A stretch of DNA of 17,351 nt from Temnopleurus reevesii. Taxonomy: Eukaryota > Echinodermata > Echinoidea > Temnopleuroida > Temnopleuridae. Position numbers and translations under genes: made by a program. Positions 1-10,500 of this stretch are shown here, piece by piece. Each line of letters opens with the position of its first letter. Positions within the stretch are counted from its first letter, which is position 1. The stretch spans positions 63,198 through 80,548 of the forward strand of contig BQKZ01000368.1 in the NCBI GenBank assembly GCA_036244855.1, written 5' to 3'. The notes beneath the pieces were generated by a model. It did not search any database. It was not told where the DNA came from and saw only the letters and a program-made list of their open reading frames with translations.

Positions 1-774
1 AAAGGAAAAAGTCCACACAGACTGAAGGTCAAGTTACTTGTAGAGATGCGAGTGCTCGTATTGGATCTACAAAATAAAATCATCGAAAAAACTCGCATAA
101 TTTCATTTGCTTGTTCCACGCTTAAAAAAAGGTATGTAGGTCAGTATGCAAAAGTGATCTGGTGTTAAAGTCCAAGTAAAGTTTGGGTAAAAGCGAATAT
201 TTTTATCGCAACATTTTGTCTTCAAACCTATATAAAATGGAATATAGTATCATGAACATGCTGCACACAAGATTAGGCGAAAAATGAACGAGTTTTGGAA
301 GAGCTATGACCTAAAATGTGCATAATATTTTAATGTCGTTTTCCCCAATACTAATTCAATATTTTCTTTCTTGATAAAGGAAAACTTTCCATGTACCGAA
401 TTGGGTGAAAATCTAAGAATTAAATTGTTGTGTATACCTTTTTATCATTCTATTGTCAAATCTCGGAATTAACTTTGTATGTGCCCAATAACAAGCAAAT
501 TGTTATATCCAAAAGAGGGCGCTAAATGTGATTTAACGGTCAAACCCAAATTTTAAAAATCATCATTTCGTAAAAAAAGCTATGGTATAAAATGTGTATA
601 AGAATTATATGTCATGATAAACATCCCCCAAATTCACATTTCTTCATCTTTACCAGAACTATACATGGGCGTTACGTTGTATAGGAAGATAAGGTTTAAT
701 TTTTATGTATTTTCCATTTAACACCACACACTGTCGGTGTAAGAGAAAAAATAGGTGTAACGCATGCGACACCA
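1..774. other. Non-coding flank, no gene seen
   Basis: AT-rich, with no credible exon on either strand. A weak direct repeat is visible: AGCTATG followed by TAAAATGTG-TATAA at about 299 and 579, suggesting old dispersed repeat material. Confidence 0.5.
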
Positions 775-921
775 GGGCCCGATTGCATAAAAAGTTGCGT
801 TTAAAGGCAAGTCAGAAAATTTAACGCAACTCTATTTTAAACCAATCAGGAGCGCGTATCTAGGACCTGCGTTTAGTTTTCTGAGTTGCGTTTAAACGCA
901 ACTTTTTATGCAATAGGGTCC
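775..921. repeat. Foldback MITE-like element 1
   Basis: About 147 bases with long inverted ends. The left end reads GGGCCCGATTGCATAAAAAG and the right end reads inward as GGACCCTATTGCATAAAAAG, both followed by TTGCGTTTAAA. CCAG flanks both sides and may be a target-site duplication. There is no coding capacity. Confidence 0.8.
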
Positions 922-1980
922 AGGTGAAGTGTTCTTACTCCAGTGCTGGATCAAGTGTCGGATTAGCACCGGCCAATATTCAAAATAGTATTTTTTTCTA
1001 TTTATTTGCATTTTTTTACAATACCATTGGTGTAAAAAACATGCGAATGCAAATGTGTGGCAAAATCGGGCACTTTGATTGGTTGAAGCACGTTAGGGGA
1101 GACACAAGATAGTTGAAATTATACAACGGGTATATCAACATCTATGTCTTTCTCAATCTGCAAGACACTCTTCTTGAAGGCCTGGGTTTGATTCCTAACC
1201 ACGTCATACCAAATTTGAAGGTGAATTTATATAACAACATTCATTTTATTCTTAACACTCAGTCAGTGTTACAGTAACACCATATGAGTGTAGTGTGAAT
1301 ATATTCCAAAAAGAATCCAAATATTAACACGTGTTTGGTATTAGCACACGTAGATGTTTATAAAGTGTGTAGATAACATCAAAGGGTGTGAACCTCTATA
1401 TAATGAATTGAATTGAATTATTCACCATAAACACATGTGTACAATTCATGAAATAGTACTTGCATATCATTACGTTGAGACACATACAATAATTAGAAGT
1501 GAAAATAGCACATGTGCTAGTCGAGCCAGGTCCCTTTATAAAACTTTAAAGAACTTGTGAAATAACGGATATGAATTTCACCATAAGCCTATAATCAAAG
1601 TACATCAATAAAAGACAATATACCTCTTTATTAATAAGATGCTTTTTTAACGATTTTATCACACTATACCTGGTTGGTTCTCATTTAATGTCAGGTGGTA
1701 TTTTGTTCCATAAATCGCTCCCCAAGAATAAGGAAGAAAATTGTCCTTGAGTGGTCCTAACTCTTGGCAAATGTCTACCAACCTTTTGCCAAGTTAACTA
1801 AGTATTACCTGACAATGATTTATTGAATTTTTCATCACTCAAGTTATACATGAATTTTCCTACACATAGGTAGACGAACCTATCCTCTTACTGTGTTTTA
1901 AATGTGCGCTGTTACCTCATCTTGTCAAAGTATCCTGCAATCTGTTGACACCATTCCAGTGGCCCTAAAACAGGCTTTCT
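922..1980. other. Non-coding flank, no gene seen
   Basis: A small open frame at 924-1112 overlaps the end of foldback element 1 and has no domain features. The rest is AT-rich without exon-like borders that I can support. Confidence 0.5.
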
Positions 1981-1982
1981 CT

Positions 1983-2403
1983 TCTGCCCGTAAGATAAGA
2001 TCCATACTTGCTAAGTCTACGGTATAACAATTACAAAGAGAGTGGGGCGAAGTGCCATAGTGAGTGCCGAATGTGTTGTGCCTTTTGCCGCTCATTCTGT
2101 TCAGTGTAGTACGACTTCCCTAAATGTAAATGTCCCATGTTCAGTTCGGATGATAAATCCATGTTTCAGAGGCCTCTACAACAACAGCAACAAAGAACAA
2201 GGAGGGGGGGGGGGTGAGAATGATTCCAAGATAACAGCCGAATTTCAGCAAGATACTGTATACTTGGCGTAATAATGTGCTGTACTATTGACTGTTGACC
2301 TCAGTTCGACTCTCCTACGACCGAGTTACTTTCTCCTGCCCTTATAATACATCCATTCTTGATAGGTCTACGGTATAACGGCTGAAGCGAGAGAGGGGCG
2401 ATG
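1983..2403. repeat. Weak direct repeat pair
   Basis: Positions 1983-2053 and 2333-2403 share TCTACGGTATAAC, CTGCCC, ATCCAT, CTTG and GGGGCGA at matching spacing, about 350 bases apart. They look like diverged copies of one block. A G11 run lies between them at 2204-2214. Confidence 0.6.
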
Positions 2404-2423
2404 TTCTTGAATGATTTTCGTAC

Positions 2424-2486
2424 CTCATCGAGATGGTTTAACACGTCAACGGTCAGCATAGTCTGACGGATACTGACGAAGTGCAA
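2424..2486 (-). pseudogene. Possible LRR micro-exon relic
   Basis: Between a TTCACCCATGCAG acceptor and a GATGAG|GTACGA donor lie 21 codons in phase 0-0, beginning LHFVSIRQT and ending VLNHLDE. The spacing resembles the start of the terminal NLR exon (VHSTRIRNS...VTQQLSD). It lies 3' of the gene's stop, so it would be a leftover of a duplicated 3' end or a neighbouring gene. Confidence 0.3.
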
Positions 2487-3208
2487 CTGCATGGGTGAAG
2501 AAAAAGAACAATATGGGACCATATTACGGCTTAAGTCCCGACAGTGCAAGATATGGCACAAGCCCAAATAATTAACAATAATTGTCATATATGACGCAAT
2601 TATTTTTCGATATGCTTTTCAACTCAGTTTAATATATTTAAAAAAAAAGAAGATGGAAAACATACCGTTCACCCGCTTCATTGTTTTTAATGCTTTTCTC
2701 ATTTTTTAATCCTTAGTATTACGTTGTTTAAGTTACCTATTCCTTTCATTTTACTTGAATAATAAATAATGAATAAATAAATTTATGTTCCCTCATATTC
2801 CCTTTCCCTCTTTACTTTTTCAAACCACGTTCTCTTTCATTTCTCTCTCATCATGTCGCTCCATGTTCTTTATTAAACTTGAAATATTGAAATAATAAAG
2901 TCCCCCCCCCTCCCTCAAAAAAAAAAGGGAGAACAAAAGATAAATAATAAAATTGAAAATTAAATTAAAAAAAATAAGTAATAAAAAACATTATTACAAA
3001 ATCCGCATTTATTGAAACACTTTAGAATCACAGGTCGGGAAAAGACTTATCTCTCTATAATTATGTCTAGGGTGTTTTTTTTTTATCGCGCAGAAAATAG
3101 CGCGAGCAGCTGTTCGCTAGGAAAGAGGGGAATTTTGTTTTGCGCTCACACTAAAATTTTGCTTTGTACAACGCGTTCGATTGGCTGAAAGTAGTAAAGA
3201 GTGGGCGG
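2487..3208. other. Non-coding flank with low-complexity runs
   Basis: AT-rich sequence with A, C and T homopolymers (about 2640, 2903, 2920, 3075). No gene is seen. Confidence 0.5.
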
Positions 3209-3327
3209 GTCTTAACTTAACACAAAAGGAGATAACATACCCTTAACATAGTTCAGAATACCGATTAAGGGGTGTGTTATGGCCTTATGGGTATGTTAAG
3301 TTTGGGACTTAACATAGAAGTTAAGAC
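3209..3327. repeat. Degenerate foldback element
   Basis: GTCTTAAC at 3209 pairs with GTTAAGAC at 3320, and inside them CATACCCTTAACAT pairs in part with ATGGGTATGTTAAG. It is an imperfect inverted repeat of about 120 bases next to foldback element 2. Confidence 0.5.
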
Positions 3328-3353
3328 AGAAGTTACAACAGTTTTCAGAATAC

Positions 3354-3475
3354 GGCCCCGGTCACATCGGGCCCCGGTAGCAACACGATTCAACACAACT
3401 CTTTCTTTTGAGGCAGATAATTGTGAAGAGTCGTGTTGAATTGTTTTGCTTCCAGGGTCCTATGTGACCGTGGCT
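3354..3475. repeat. Foldback MITE-like element 2
   Basis: Ends are CGGTCACAT...GG.CCC.GG.AGCAA, then ATTCAACACAACTCTT and its reverse complement with few mismatches. About 122 bases with no ORF. Same family as the element at 4947-5080. Confidence 0.8.
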
Positions 3476-3648
3476 TTAAATCGAGAGAACACGTTTATAT
3501 GACGAAAGTAATACATTTCTCACTATCCACGATTTAATTTTAGAGACGCTGGGATAATTATATATTAGAATGGTGAGGCCTTGCACAACCTTGCTAGTCA
3601 TCTTACATCCAGTCACATGTATACCCTCACGAATGTTCATTATTTCTG

Positions 3649-3699
3649 TTAGAATTTAGATCTAAGAATCATAATATGATTCTTAGATTTAAATTCTAA
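3649..3699. repeat. Near-perfect palindrome
   Basis: The left arm TTAGAATTTAGATCTAAGAA and onward to CAT pairs with the right arm ATGATTCTTAGATTTAAATT and onward to CTAA. The 24-bp stem has one mismatch and a 3-base loop (AAT). It lies about 150 bases beyond the poly(A) signal, in 3' flanking DNA. Confidence 0.85.
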
Positions 3700-3846
3700 T
3701 TCTAATAATTCAAATATTATTTGTTTTACCCATAACTTAATTTATTTATGTATGTATATATATGTATATTATATTAAGTTCACGTATTGGCACGGTTATA
3801 TCAAAAGACGAGACGAGAGAAGGTGTGCATTTATGCCAATCTTATT

Positions 3847-3852
3847 TTTATT
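3847..3852 (-). promoter_or_regulatory. Putative poly(A) signal AATAAA
   Basis: Minus-strand AATAAA within TTTTAATAAAAATAAG, about 110 bases after the stop at 3961. Position and sequence suit the 3' end of the NLR transcript. Confidence 0.6.
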
Positions 3853-3960
3853 AAAACGTCCCAAATTTTCGGGGGCAACCTGCCATGTTCTTCAGGGGGA
3901 AACAAAACAAGTTCTCTTTACACTTTCTCCTGCCCGTATTCATATATTCTCTATCAGCCA

Positions 3961-4554
3961 CTACTCTTCGGCCATAGTCTTACTGCCCATGTTCAAGCTT
4001 CTCATTTGCGAATTTATGCTAGACACTTGATGATGAACATCCATATTTACCTCATTTCTCAGATGTATTGGTAGATGCAGCATGACGGACAGACTACACG
4101 ATGACATCTTGGTCATCACCAATCTCCCGTATGCCAACTGCAGAAAGAAATCCTCATCCTGGGCCACTCCAGCTGCTGAAGCATCGCATGGCTCCGGGAT
4201 CACATCGTAGTATGTATCACCGTCCGATGATGACACCGGGGAAAGAGGTGAAGTCGGTGTTGTGGGGTTGGACAACGGCGCAGGAGATGAGGGCGCTGTT
4301 GAGGATGGAGCGGCAAAGGTTATGTGTAGTTCCTCAAGGAGTTTTGCATCACTGAGCCACTCCCAGTCGAAGCAACCCGAGGAGAACCGACCGAGATCGA
4401 GTACAGTTACAGACGTGAGATGGAGGGCTTTGGTGCTGAGGATGCTGTGTTCAGTAAGGACCATTTCCAGAGACGTCATCGACTGCAATGCATCGGAAAG
4501 CTGCTGCGTGACGTCATCAGATATGCTGCTGTTCCTGATGCGAGTAGAGTGAAC
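3961..4554 (-). CDS. Terminal exon of the NLR gene: last LRR, S/T/P linker and tail
   Basis: 594 nt from acceptor CTTTAAAG to the stop at 3961-3963, 197 codons, phase 0 start. Residues 1-80 of the exon are LRR-like (VHSTRIRNSSISDD, VTVLDLGRF, LLEELHITF). Residues 81-110 are rich in Ala, Pro, Ser and Thr (SPAPLSNPTTPTSPLSP). Then comes an acidic segment with TYYDVI (exon residues 114-119) that fits the ITSM consensus T-x-Y-x-x-V/I, followed by a tail I do not recognise, ending SKTMAEE. The TTG at about 4488 is internal, not a start. A poly(A) signal follows. Confidence 0.8.
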   Translation of the reverse strand, partial: VHSTRIRNSSISDDVTQQLSDALQSMTSLEMVLTEHSILSTKALHLTSVTVLDLGRFSSGCFDWEWLSDAKLLEELHITFAAPSSTAPSSPAPLSNPTTPTSPLSPVSSSDGDTYYDVIPEPCDASAAGVAQDEDFFLQLAYGRLVMTKMSSCSLSVMLHLPIHLRNEVNMDVHHQVSSINSQMRSLNMGSKTMAEE

Positions 4555-7500
4555 CTTTAAAGAAAGATAGTAGTGAAAAATAAGAAATGTAATGTTATGT
4601 ATGTTATGTGTGGTTTACTCAACGACATTGGAATGCGTTTAAAGTACAAGTAGGCCATTAAGCAGCCATAGGGTATTCTGTTTGGACAAGTACATGAAAT
4701 CTCTTATTATGTGGTATCCACACCTAGTAGCAAATATTAGTGGAAAGAGGGGTTGGTGTATCTGCTTTGGAGCAAACCTGAGAAACCGATTGAGTACAAA
4801 ATGGTCACATTGATCTTGACTTGGGTCGTCGTTGACCCGGAATGGAGCTTTTCTCAGTCATTCCTGATAGCGCAATCAGAATTCCACAGAGTGGAATTGG
4901 CACTCTAGAAATAGCATTGTTATCATTAGTCTGACAATGAATTTCTAAGGCTCCAGTCACATAGATCCCCGGAAGCAACACTATCGAACACGACTCTTTT
5001 ACAATTCACAGTTAGCTGCCACAGAACAAAGAGTCGTGTTTAATCATGTTGCTTTCGTAGTTCTATGTGACTGGGGCTTTCGAGTTTAGCGAGAATGGGT
5101 GACTGAGTACGAACCTACCTTCCGGCATATTACTTCAGGAAGCATCCGGATGGCTCCTATGGTTACCAAAGACACACTACAGAGTTCAATGGTGTCATCG
5201 ATGATGTCCACAGCTTCCTGGTAACCAACGTCAGCTAATCGTTTCCTCTATATTTACTCGCTCACGGATTATCTTTCTAACCCCATGAAGGCGATAACAA
5301 ACTTTTGCTACAGAGGCAATTATGTGATACACCCTCCAACTGTATACTACGCATTATGAATCCAAAATAAACTAAATCTGCAGTGCGCATACGTAGGCTA
5401 TTAACGCAGGTCTGTTGAGCGTTAACTCACCTTTTGACAAATTGCTTCAGGAAGCATCCGGATGGCCTCTACATTCGTCGAAGAGACACTGCAGAGGTCC
5501 ATGGTGTGCCCGATGATGTCCACAGCTTCCGGGGGGGGGGGGGGGGCAGTTCATAAAAATTAGTCAGTGCAACAAGAGGTGATTTTCCGACACTTGCTAT
5601 AACAACAGTCAGCGGCAGTGGTTTTATGCCAATCAGAATCAAGGATTTCATTGGATTTGTCGCCGCTGACTAATTTCTGTTGCTGACAAAGTTGAATGAA
5701 ATGGCCTCCCGGTAACCACAATCAGCTAATCGTTTCCTCCATATTTCCTCGTTCACGGATTATTTTTACAACCCCATGAAGACGATAACACACTTTTGCT
5801 ACAGAGGCAATTATGTGATACAGCCTCCAACTGTATACTACGCATTATAAATAATAACAATAAACTAAATCTGCTCGACGAATACCTTAGCTACTAGCGC
5901 AGATTAACTTACATTTTGACATATGGACTCAGGAAGCATGCGGATGGCCTCAACGGTGGCCGAAGACACATTGCAGAGTTCCATGGTGTCTCCGATGATG
6001 TCCACTGCTTCATGGCAACCATCCTCAGACTTCCGGTCATGTCGGATGGTCAGGTGAACCTGTTGTAGGTTGGTGGCCTCGGTGAAGACACTACAAAGAC
6101 GATCGTGCTCTTCTTCTCGCATGGGGGAGGAAACGCACCCTGATAGTATCCCATTGGGATCTAGAGTTGGTAGCTCACCGGTGTTCCTGAAAGAACCATC
6201 ATCATCTCTTTTAATAACAAATGGTACAATAATCTGGGTTTTTTTACCCATGGTAGACGCTTCAGTTTCAAGAAACTGTTCTCCCAGCGAGCTGTGCAAT
6301 AAGAAAGTTATTATCATTACCCCTGTTTATTTGAATTAGACATGCACACACACGAAGTATGCACATTTTCCATTATACATGTTATAAGTAAATTGTGCGA
6401 ACAGGTATCGTTAAATTTATGGATTGAGTGGCAATGCTCGTGACCAAGAACCCATTACACGAATGTAAAGTTCGGTGTTTCACGAAATCGTACGTAACGC
6501 TACCCACGACTTTAAAAAAGATTGTAGTACTCAACGAGTGTAATATCCATGAGATTCGCGATCATTCAGCACAAGAACTGATACCAGTCGTGCGTAAAGT
6601 CATTCTTAAGGTCTTTCGTAATTTGGGCAGTGTTCCATAAATACAAGAAAGACTTTAAGAACGACTGGTATCCATTCTTGCGCGCAATGGCTCTTACTAT
6701 TACGAATAGTTAGTAAACAAGCCGACACTAATCCTTCTTAAAGTCGTTCTTAAAGTCATTCGGAACTTGTTGAACAATTGTTCGTGCTTCGTGCTTCGTG
6801 GTTCGTGCTTTGTTCAAACAGCTCCTAGGTCGCAAAATGCGCCTCCTACATGATCTTTCATTGAGCATAATTCTGCAATGCCATACGTACCTTTGCACAG
6901 ATCCCTTGAATACTTGTAGCTGTTTGAGTTCATCAGGAATGTCACAGTCCTCTGTTGTGAAGGTCTCGAGGCGAATGAACGAGTGAACCACATCTAAAAG
7001 AGGTGTAGTCAAGTCATCAGTAAAACGTGTTCCTTTAATACACAGACTCCTCACCTGGAGAGGGCGATAATGATGATGAAATAAATTCCTTTTTTGTATA
7101 ATGATGCCATGATCACTGATGATTTCGGCAATGAGTTAAATTATTTTTTTTTTCGTCAGTAAGGGCTACCCTGCTTTTGTTATATACTCGCATAGACCTT
7201 CTGCAGAACAGCTTTAGCCGATGCAAGTGTTCAGTTGTAAACATCTCGAGGCGAAAGGACCAGTGAACAACATCTAGAAGGGGTGTGGTCAAGTCATCGG
7301 TAAAGTGTGTTTCCTTAATACACAGAGTCCTCACCTGAAGAGCGTGATAATGATGATGGAGTAAATTCATATTTTCGTATGATTATGGCATGATTTCGCC
7401 AATGAATTAGAAAGATTTATGTTGTTATCAGTAAGGGATGCCCTGCCTTTGTTATATGATTCGCACAGACTTTCGGCAGAACAGCTTTAGCTGATGCAAG

Positions 7501-10500
7501 TGTTCAGTTGTAAATATCTCGAGGCGAAAGAACGATTGAACAACATCTAGAAGGGGTGTGGTCAAGTCATCGGTAAAGTGTGTTCCCTTAATACACAGAG
7601 TCCTCACCTGGAGAGGGTGATAATGATGATGGAGTAAATTCATATTTTCGTATGATTATGGCATGATTTCGCCAATGAATTAGAAAGATTTATTTTGTTA
7701 TCAGTAAGGGATGCCCTGCCTTTGTTATATGATTCGCACAGACTTTCGGCAGAACAGCTTTAGCTGATCCAAGTGTTCAGTTGTAAATATCTCGAGGCGA
7801 AAGAACGATTGAACAACATCTAGAAGGGGTGTGGTCAAGTCATCGGTAAAGTGTGTTCCCTTAATACACAGAGTCCTCACCTGGAGAGGGTGATAATGAT
7901 GATGGAGTAAATTCATATTTTCGTATGATTATGGCATGATTTCGCCAATGAATTAGAAAGATTTATTTTGTTATCAGTAAGGGATGCCCTGCCTTTGTTA
8001 TATAATTCGCACAGACTTTCGGCAGAACAGCTTTAGCTGATCCAAGTGTTCAGTTGTAAACGTTTTGAGGCGAATGAACGAATAAACCACATCTAGAAGT
8101 GATGTGGGCAAGTCTTCGGTAAAACGTGTTTCTTTTATGCACAGAGTCCTCACCTGAAAAGAGTGATAATGATGTTACAATCATTTTCTTATGATTAGGC
8201 CCTACGCTATAATTTCTTCATTCAGGATGTGCACTGCTTTTGTAAGATCTTGGTGACTCTATTCTTCCTCACCTCTCTTTTATCGTCCACAGATGTGAAG
8301 ATACATTTGCATTTACGTTGCAAATCTCTGTTCATCTAACTCAAAGATTTATAACGTGGTCTTCCAACAAAGGTTTTATCAGTTATTCATTCTGTTAGGA
8401 AGACGTGTTGAATTTCTCCTATTTAATGAATATGGCCAATTGATTTCATTTGTTTGTTCTGTTATGTCAAACGATAGTTTATAAACAATTTTCGAACAAC
8501 AACGGATGAACTAATCGATGAACAAAACGTTATGCTGATACACGATCTGCCTATTTTCTCTACGTCATGCCTAAGACATTGCCAGTTCGCTTTATGAGTA
8601 CGTCCATTTTGTTTTAGATTGTGAGAGCTGTCTACCGCTTAATACGTAAATTGTCGACAACGTTTTTAATCCTGGGTGCACGCATGCCTATCATGTGTGA
8701 ATGTAACATTAAAACCTTACCTTTCTTCTGTACGAGTCTGGAAGGATGTTTAAGAACTTGAGGGTATTTCCCGTTGCTTTAGTGAGGTCCATTCTGTCTT
8801 CGACCATAAGCACATGTTCTTGAAGACCAACACCCTTGCGCCTGATCGTGCCATCCCCGGGGTGGCCAATCGTCAATCTCACCTAGAACAATAGAGGGTC
8901 ATTATCAATTCAAACAAATGAGATGTCATTATAACTAGCATTATTTCAGGAGCACAATGCCCTTCATTCTGAGCTATTTAATCTGTGTTCATTTTCTAGC
9001 CAACATACAGATGCCATACAAGTTTCTCACCTAGCCAAGTTGAACCAAGCCTTCTCTCTCATTACATGATTTATTAAAGTTGAGTGATCTCTTAGGGATT
9101 CTTTTCCGTTGCTGTTGATCCGCCAATCAAAATCATTGTTTCAATCTTCATGATTTTGTTACACAACTTAAGGGTAAAGTACCGTCAATCAGTGGCAATC
9201 TATATTTGGATAAGGCAAGAATTATTTCAATCCACTATCCAACGGTGTTAGTCCCTTGATTGTTACCTCTGGTGAATGATCACTATCTCCGAGGATACTG
9301 CCAAGCCAGGCAACCTATTCATCCTGGATGGGCGCCCTCAAGTTGGCCTGTAGGACCGCGACACAGTTCACATACTGTAGATTTCCAATCAATTGCAACT
9401 TTGTATCAACATCCCTTTTGAGGTACACAATCTCATTTCAAAAGTCCCAAAGGTCCCTTAGTTGTTACACCTACCTCTGGTGAATGGTCAGTATCCCCAA
9501 GGATACTACCAAGCCAAGCGATCTCCTCATCCTGGATGGGCGCCCTCAAGTTGGCCTGCTTGACCGGGACACAGTTCAAATACGGTAGATTTGCAATCAA
9601 TCGAATCTTTGTATCCCCCTCCCCCCCCCCCTTTCAAGGTTCACATTCTTATTTCAAAACCCAAGAGTCCCTTGGTCGTTCAACCTACCTCTGGTGAATG
9701 GTCACTGTCCCCGAGGATACTGCCAAGCCACGCGACCTCCTCATCCTGGATGGGCGCCCTCAAGTTGGCCTGCAGGACCTCGACACAGTTTAGGTACGGT
9801 AGGTTCCTCCCAAGGATCGTGGAGTACTTGACGGTCATCACATCGATACGCTCGCAACGTCTTAGGGCAGACCAAAGGGCGGTGCTCGCTTCAGGAGACA
9901 GGTGGCAGTCAGACAGGTGGACAAGTCGTAACTGAGAACAAGATAGAAATCGGAGTCAGTTATTACGTCGTGTGTCATTGCAATTGGATTATTTGCACTG
10001 GAAGACTAAAGGAAGGGGAATCAACCTGTAACGTCACCATCTGAAAGAGTAACCTGTATCTGAATACTATATCGATCAGAAACTAATCTGAATGGACTTG
10101 TGACTGTCGCAATCCGATGGCAAGGTTTGAAGGCAGACCAGAGGATGTTGATCGCTTCAGGAAACAGGTGGCAGTCTGGTAGGTGGATCAGTCGTAGCTG
10201 AGGAGAAAATAAAAAGATGAGGCGATTAGAGGAAAGTGTCCTTCAACTTAACCAACCGGAAGAGGCGACCGTCAGCATCATCATCTGAAAGAGTCACCTG
10301 TGACTCAATACCGTGGATCAGAAACTACTCAGAATGAATTTGTGACTGTCACAACCTGTTGGAATGGGTTTTAGGGCAGACCAGGATGGCGTATCATAAC
10401 GCTTGTCGCCAGCGACAAGTAATTACCGCTGACCAATCCTATGAAATCCTTATTTATTTTTTTTTTTGATTGGATGAAAGGCAATATCACTGAGTTGTGC

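Larger units (their letters stand above)
5215..5912. repeat. Duplicated intron blocks behind LRR exon 5
   Basis: A block of about 170 bases (GGTAACCA, TCAGCTAATCGTTTCCTC, CTTTTGCTACAGAGGCAATT, ATAAACTAAATCTG) occurs at about 5218-5390 and again at about 5711-5880. Together with the exon copies this defines tandem units of roughly 310-480 bases. Confidence 0.85.
6891..8153 (-). repeat. Five-copy tandem array of an LRR-type exon, 273-bp period
   Basis: Acceptors lie at 8153, 7880, 7607, 7334 and 7054 (spacings 273, 273, 273, 280). Each unit starts with a pyrimidine tract and CAG, then VR(S/T)LCIK.T.FT(D/E)DL.T..LLDVV and an FTTE motif, followed by an intron carrying an AT-rich stretch. Units 7607 and 7880 are almost identical over their whole length. 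7054 is the most diverged and has the best donor. The array lies within one intron-exon segment of the NLR gene, so it is exon duplication and not satellite DNA. Confidence 0.88.

Noticed and set aside
924..1112. 62-residue plus-strand open frame
   Set aside because: It begins just beyond the inverted repeat end of a foldback element and has no recognisable features.
4101..4552. Plus-strand open frames opposite the terminal exon
   Set aside because: The minus strand has the acceptor, LRR-like sequence, stop and poly(A) signal; these are shadows.
6428..6640. 70-residue plus-strand open frame
   Set aside because: It runs through a foldback element in an intron and shows no domain or splice support.
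6891..8153. CRISPR-like or satellite array
   Set aside because: The 273-base units are exon plus intron with splice sites and coding similarity, not short repeats with spacers.
9591..9935. 114-residue plus-strand open frame
   Set aside because: Antisense of LRR exon 2.
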